DNA of 10,180 bases from Actinomycetota bacterium (GTDB lineage: Bacteria; Actinomycetota; Humimicrobiia; Humimicrobiales; Humimicrobiaceae): NCBI GenBank assembly GCA_016870675.1, contig VGAU01000047.1, positions 1 to 10,180 on the forward strand, given 5' to 3'. Of this stretch, positions 7,676 through 10,180 are shown piece by piece. Numbering within the stretch: the first letter of the stretch is position 1; each line of letters opens with the position of its first letter. The notes below the pieces were generated by a model that saw nothing but the letters and a program-made list of their open reading frames with translations, did not search any database and was not told the origin of the DNA. The translations under genes and the position numbers were made by a program.

Positions 7676-8077
7676 TTGTTGGGTGATGATGAATATATAG
7701 AAGAAATTGAAAACCTAAAATTCTTCTTAAAAAAGCTTCAGCATCTTTTAAATGATAGTAACTGTCAGATTGATATTCAGAAATTAAGAAGGGGAGAAGA
7801 TCTTTTAGATCCCAATAATACAAATAATACAATGTTTGATCTAGATTATGGTAGCGAGGACATAAGGGAAGAATTGTTAACATTAAAAGTTGGAGATTAT
7901 ATTAAAACTGTTAAAGATAGAAGATACCCAGACACATCAAATTATTGGATTTTCTCAAAAAATATTAAGGGTAGGGATGTCTATATTAAATTCAAAATAC
8001 GCAGTGTAAATAAAATCCATTTGATGTCATTTCATTACGCGATTAGACAAATTGAAGAAAAACCATACAAATATTAA
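7676..8077 (+). CDS. MqsR-like toxin of a toxin-antitoxin pair
   Basis: A small basic-tailed protein of 133 residues (132 if the second TTG is used), probably an mRNA-cleaving or otherwise translation-blocking toxin. The assignment rests on position and weak sequence likeness. The half from about 67 to 122 reads L-x3-VGDYIKTVKDR (70-82), then NYWIF, then GRDVYIKFKIR (99-109) and LMSFHYA (116-122), which follows the MqsR order of DFYKS, then VYLK, then IVSFKE in the RelE-like ribonuclease fold. K77, Y103 and K105 are candidate active residues. It is longer than MqsR (98 residues), with an acidic helical N-terminus. There is no ATG start: TTG codons stand in tandem at 7676 and 7679. The weak site AGAGG (7667-7671) is better spaced for 7679. 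It lies 27 bases before the antitoxin gene, toxin first as in mqsRA. The product family is moderately supported; its role as toxin is well supported by the partner. Confidence 0.65.
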   Translation: MLGDDEYIEEIENLKFFLKKLQHLLNDSNCQIDIQKLRRGEDLLDPNNTNNTMFDLDYGSEDIREELLTLKVGDYIKTVKDRRYPDTSNYWIFSKNIKGRDVYIKFKIRSVNKIHLMSFHYAIRQIEEKPYKY

Positions 8078-8092
8078 GAATCTTTAAGAGAG

Positions 8093-8099
8093 AGGGGAG
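8093..8099 (+). promoter_or_regulatory. Strong ribosome-binding site of the antitoxin gene
   Basis: AGGGGAG ends five bases before the ATG at 8105. It is much stronger than the toxin's AGAGG with a TTG start, so the antitoxin should be made in excess from the shared mRNA, as expected for a toxin-antitoxin operon. Confidence 0.75.
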
Positions 8100-8104
8100 C
8101 AAAA

Positions 8105-9151
8105 ATGAATTTAGTTAAGGAAATTAGTTATTGCTGTCCTATATGTGAAAAAGAGCATAAAGTAAAAGTATCTGAAGAAAAAACCAAGGCTCTAATAAAA
8201 AATAAATCTATAGAGTATAAAGAAATTTATTATCTATGTTCGGAGACCAATGAAGAATTTTATCCTGAGAAAATTATGGATGAAAACTTAACTAGGGCAA
8301 GAGATGCTTATAGAAGATTAAATGGTCTCTTAACTTCAGTTGAGATTAAAGAAATTAGAGATTATTATGGCTTAAATCAAAGGGAGCTTTCTAATATATT
8401 TGGTTGGGGGGATATAACAGTTCAGAGATATGAAAGTAAAAAAATACAAAAAGAAACTTATGATGAAGTCCTAAGGAGAGCAAAAGAAGATCCGTTGTTC
8501 GTCTATAATGAATTAAAAAAACATAAAGATAAATTTACTAATGATAAATTCAAAGAATTAGAATTTTTTTTAAAAAATGAAATTAAGAAAAAACAAACAA
8601 TACTTTGTAATATAGAAGCTCTAAAAGCTTTATACATAGATTATGATGAACCTAGTGAATTTAATGGCAATAAACAGCTAAGTTTTAGTAATATTGACCA
8701 AATGTTAAGGTTCTTCTCTCAAAGCAATAACAACCTTTATAAAGTAAAATTAATGAAGCTACTATGGTATTCGGATGTACTTCACTTTAAAGAAAATAAT
8801 AAATCTATATCAGGATTAGTATACACCCACATGCCACTTGGTGCCTTGCCGCTGGGGTATGATATACTATTTCAAGCTTTTAGTAATGTTGTATCTATTC
8901 AAGTGGAAAGTCTTAATTACTCTGATGATGAAGATATAATTGGTTATAGAATAATTAATTTAGAAAAAGTTGATCTAAATAAATTAAAGCCTTCTGAAAT
9001 TGCCATTATGAATAAGGTAGATACATTTTTTAAGGAAATGGGAAGTAAAAAAATTAGTGACTATATGCATGAGGAAACCGCTTATAAAAATACTAATCTA
9101 GGTGATTTGATTTCCTTTAAACTTGCTGCAAGGTTAAAAGATTTAAAATAA
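8105..9151 (+). CDS. panA: Antitoxin: MqsA-like zinc-finger and HTH fused to a Panacea domain
   Basis: This 348-residue protein should bind and neutralise the toxin encoded just upstream and repress their shared promoter. Domains in order: a zinc-ribbon-like N-terminus with CCPIC (10-14) and YYLC (42-45), where the fourth cysteine expected in MqsA/YgiT fingers is replaced (SET, 46-48); an Xre/MqsA-type helix-turn-helix at about 79-137, with GLNQRELSNIFGWGDITVQR (89-108) then YE, close in pattern to MqsA; a charged linker; and a Panacea (SocA-like, DUF4065) domain from about 195 to 310 with LYKVKLMKLLWYSD (211-224), SGLVY (236-240) and the proline-containing MPLGALP (243-249). Panacea domains are known to neutralise many unrelated toxins in PanAT pairs. 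The ATG has a strong ribosome site 27 bases after the toxin's end, so the two are co-transcribed. GC is low (14/60 at 8161-8220), like the toxin gene. Confidence in the family is high; which promoter site it binds is inferred. Confidence 0.9.
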   Translation: MNLVKEISYCCPICEKEHKVKVSEEKTKALIKNKSIEYKEIYYLCSETNEEFYPEKIMDENLTRARDAYRRLNGLLTSVEIKEIRDYYGLNQRELSNIFGWGDITVQRYESKKIQKETYDEVLRRAKEDPLFVYNELKKHKDKFTNDKFKELEFFLKNEIKKKQTILCNIEALKALYIDYDEPSEFNGNKQLSFSNIDQMLRFFSQSNNNLYKVKLMKLLWYSDVLHFKENNKSISGLVYTHMPLGALPLGYDILFQAFSNVVSIQVESLNYSDDEDIIGYRIINLEKVDLNKLKPSEIAIMNKVDTFFKEMGSKKISDYMHEETAYKNTNLGDLISFKLAARLKDLK

Positions 9152-9155
9152 TTTT

Positions 9156-9173
9156 AGTTTTACAAAAACTTTT
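9156..9173 (+). terminator. Short terminator-like hairpin after the antitoxin gene
   Basis: AGTTTT (9156-9161) pairs with AAAACT (9165-9170) over a 3-base loop, and TTT follows. It sits five bases past the antitoxin stop. The stem is short and AT-rich, so termination would be inefficient. Confidence 0.35.
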
Positions 9174-9187
9174 GAGGAGATTTACAG

Positions 9188-9215
9188 TACTAATTAATCT
9201 AATTTATTAGTATTC
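9188..9215. terminator. Inverted repeat between convergent genes
   Basis: TACTAAT (9188-9194) pairs with ATTAGTA (9206-9212) across an 11-base loop, followed on the plus strand by TTCTTC. It lies between the end of the antitoxin gene and the end of the minus-strand NERD gene, where a two-way terminator is expected. No strong U-tract is present on either strand. Confidence 0.3.
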
Positions 9216-9216
9216 T

Positions 9217-10023
9217 TCAATTATACATTCTGATATATCTTGAAATATGAAAAGCTGCCAGATGCATGTCGCTTTTATATATTCTTTTTGGTTCTTTATT
9301 AATAAGATATGGTAACATTTTTGGATTTGATATCCATATTCGCTTTTTTAAGTTTTCAGGCATTTGTTTAACAAACCAGTCCGGAAATACAATTACAGGC
9401 ATAACGGGATAATTTTTTCCAGTGCTCTCTTTTAATATTGATCTCAACCACTTTGATTGTGACTCTGCCTGCATAATTATTTTATTGCCTAAATTAATAT
9501 TGCCTGCGATTATATTATCATCTTTAAATGTAATCTCATCTTTTGGATTTTTGCTCCGTGTTTTTGTTTCGACAGTAAATATACCTTGTGGAGTAAGAAT
9601 GACATGATCAATATTAAAATTTTTAGCTACTATATCATGGAACACAACAAAACCCTGTTCCCGCAAATTATCAAATATTTCCCCAACTATCCTCTCGCCA
9701 TCTCTTCCTAATTTAAAGGATTTTATTCTTTTTACGATAATAATTAATCTGCATACGCAATAAATAATACCTATTAAAGATAATAATGGAATTATTATTG
9801 TTATCGGGTTTATTTGGGGTGGAAAAGTCTGGTTTAACCATTTAACAATTATTGATGGAAAAGCTAAATATAGTATTTCAAATAATAAAAAAAGAAATAA
9901 TATTATCAGTATAAGAAATATCGCCAAACCATCAAACGCAAGATCGTGAATTGATTCATCTAATGATTGACCTGCTGTATGTAAGGGTGAGTCTTTTAAA
10001 GGAAATTTTTTATTCTTTTTCAT
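9217..10023 (-). CDS. Membrane-anchored NERD-domain protein (nuclease-related)
   Basis: A 268-residue protein with two predicted transmembrane segments (about 32-55 and 73-97) followed by a cytoplasmic NERD domain (about 104-215). Diagnostic residues are KLGRDGE (104-110), FNIDHVILTPQGIFTVETK (136-154) with D139, E152 and K154, and Q185 in the QAESQSKWL helix. These are the PD-(D/E)XK-like positions, all present, so nuclease activity is possible, although for most NERD proteins the actual role is unknown. A C-terminal part of about 50 residues (IWISNPKMLPYL and onward) is also usual for the family. ATG at 10023 is supported by GAGGT (minus strand, 10029-10033) five bases before it. The gene converges on the toxin-antitoxin operon and its start overlaps another minus-strand frame, suggesting it is downstream in an operon that begins outside the window. 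GC is intermediate (21/60 at 9361-9420). Confidence 0.85.
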   Translation of the reverse strand: MKKNKKFPLKDSPLHTAGQSLDESIHDLAFDGLAIFLILIILFLFLLFEILYLAFPSIIVKWLNQTFPPQINPITIIIPLLSLIGIIYCVCRLIIIVKRIKSFKLGRDGERIVGEIFDNLREQGFVVFHDIVAKNFNIDHVILTPQGIFTVETKTRSKNPKDEITFKDDNIIAGNINLGNKIIMQAESQSKWLRSILKESTGKNYPVMPVIVFPDWFVKQMPENLKKRIWISNPKMLPYLINKEPKRIYKSDMHLAAFHISRYIRMYN

Positions 10024-10180
10024 TTTTTACCTCACTAACTCTTGATATAGCATTTATTACTATTATACTGATGATGGCAAGTAATTCCTCGTGTGTGGGC
10101 TTCCGGATGGTTGCTCGAAAAACGTACGGAGTTTTGCTTTTTAGAAAATAGGGCTTTTCTTTCACTATAACACCGCCATT
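10010..10180 (-). CDS. C-terminal tail of a possible gene entering from the right edge
   Basis: On the minus strand one frame is open from the window edge for 56 codons and stops with TAA at 10010-10012, overlapping the first 14 bases of the NERD gene. It reads KEKPYFLKSKTPYVFR, then IRKPTHEELLAIISIIVIN and ends ISRVSEVKNEKE, a plausible protein tail with a hydrophobic helix. I do not recognise the family. The stop-start overlap would couple its translation to the NERD gene. The alternative is that this stretch is only an upstream region: a minus-strand TATAAT lies at 10062-10067, without a good -35. The lack of a visible start means coding status rests only on the open frame and the overlap. 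Confidence 0.45.
   Translation of the reverse strand, partial: NGGVIVKEKPYFLKSKTPYVFRATIRKPTHEELLAIISIIVINAISRVSEVKNEKE

Noticed and set aside
7584..7883. Minus-strand 99-codon frame over the toxin operon promoter and toxin gene
   Set aside because: It runs antisense to the toxin start and both operators, has an I/Y/L-rich low-complexity composition typical of reversed AT-rich DNA, and shows no ribosome site or family likeness.
9951..10151. Plus-strand 66-codon frame over the NERD gene start
   Set aside because: It is antisense to the well-supported N-terminus of the NERD gene and has no ribosome site or recognisable protein pattern.

Overview
The window looks like an accessory, defence-type region from a low-GC bacterium, most likely a Firmicute of the Clostridia/Halanaerobiales kind, although the species cannot be named from this sequence. 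The reasons are the AT-richness, the strong AGGAGG-like ribosome sites before three genes, a TTG start, and standard use of TGA as stop with TGG as Trp, which excludes a Mollicutes code. No housekeeping gene, tRNA, rRNA or CRISPR array was found.

Layout. Bases 1-357 hold no convincing gene but carry a run of small hairpins, including a terminator-like stem at 30-57 and a two-way terminator-like stem at about 150-206, then an AT-rich promoter region. Bases 358-4122 (+) encode a 1254-residue protein of no family I can name, with a PD-(D/E)XK nuclease motif near its C-terminus. A 203-base gap follows with short repeats and two adjacent inverted repeats. Bases 4326-7406 (+) encode a single-chain restriction-modification enzyme: N-terminal PD-(D/E)XK nuclease, N6-adenine methyltransferase, and a type ISP-like C-terminal specificity region, without a helicase. 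Bases 7676-9151 (+) are a toxin-antitoxin operon: an MqsR-like toxin followed by an antitoxin with an MqsA-like zinc-finger/HTH part fused to a Panacea (SocA-like, DUF4065) domain, preceded by a good promoter sandwiched with two copies of an operator-like palindrome. Bases 9217-10023 (-) encode a membrane-anchored NERD-domain protein, and the tail of a further minus-strand reading frame enters from the right edge and overlaps its start.

How it fits together. Three of the five complete genes carry a PD-(D/E)XK-type nuclease signature and the other two form a toxin-antitoxin pair, which is the usual make-up of a defence island. The modification enzyme can mark and cut DNA by itself. The toxin-antitoxin pair may act as an independent defence or stabilise the island. 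The large nuclease-tailed protein is the least explained component and the best candidate for something undescribed. Base composition alternates from gene to gene (the first gene and the toxin-antitoxin operon are very AT-rich, the restriction-modification and NERD genes less so), which suggests piecemeal assembly by horizontal transfer.
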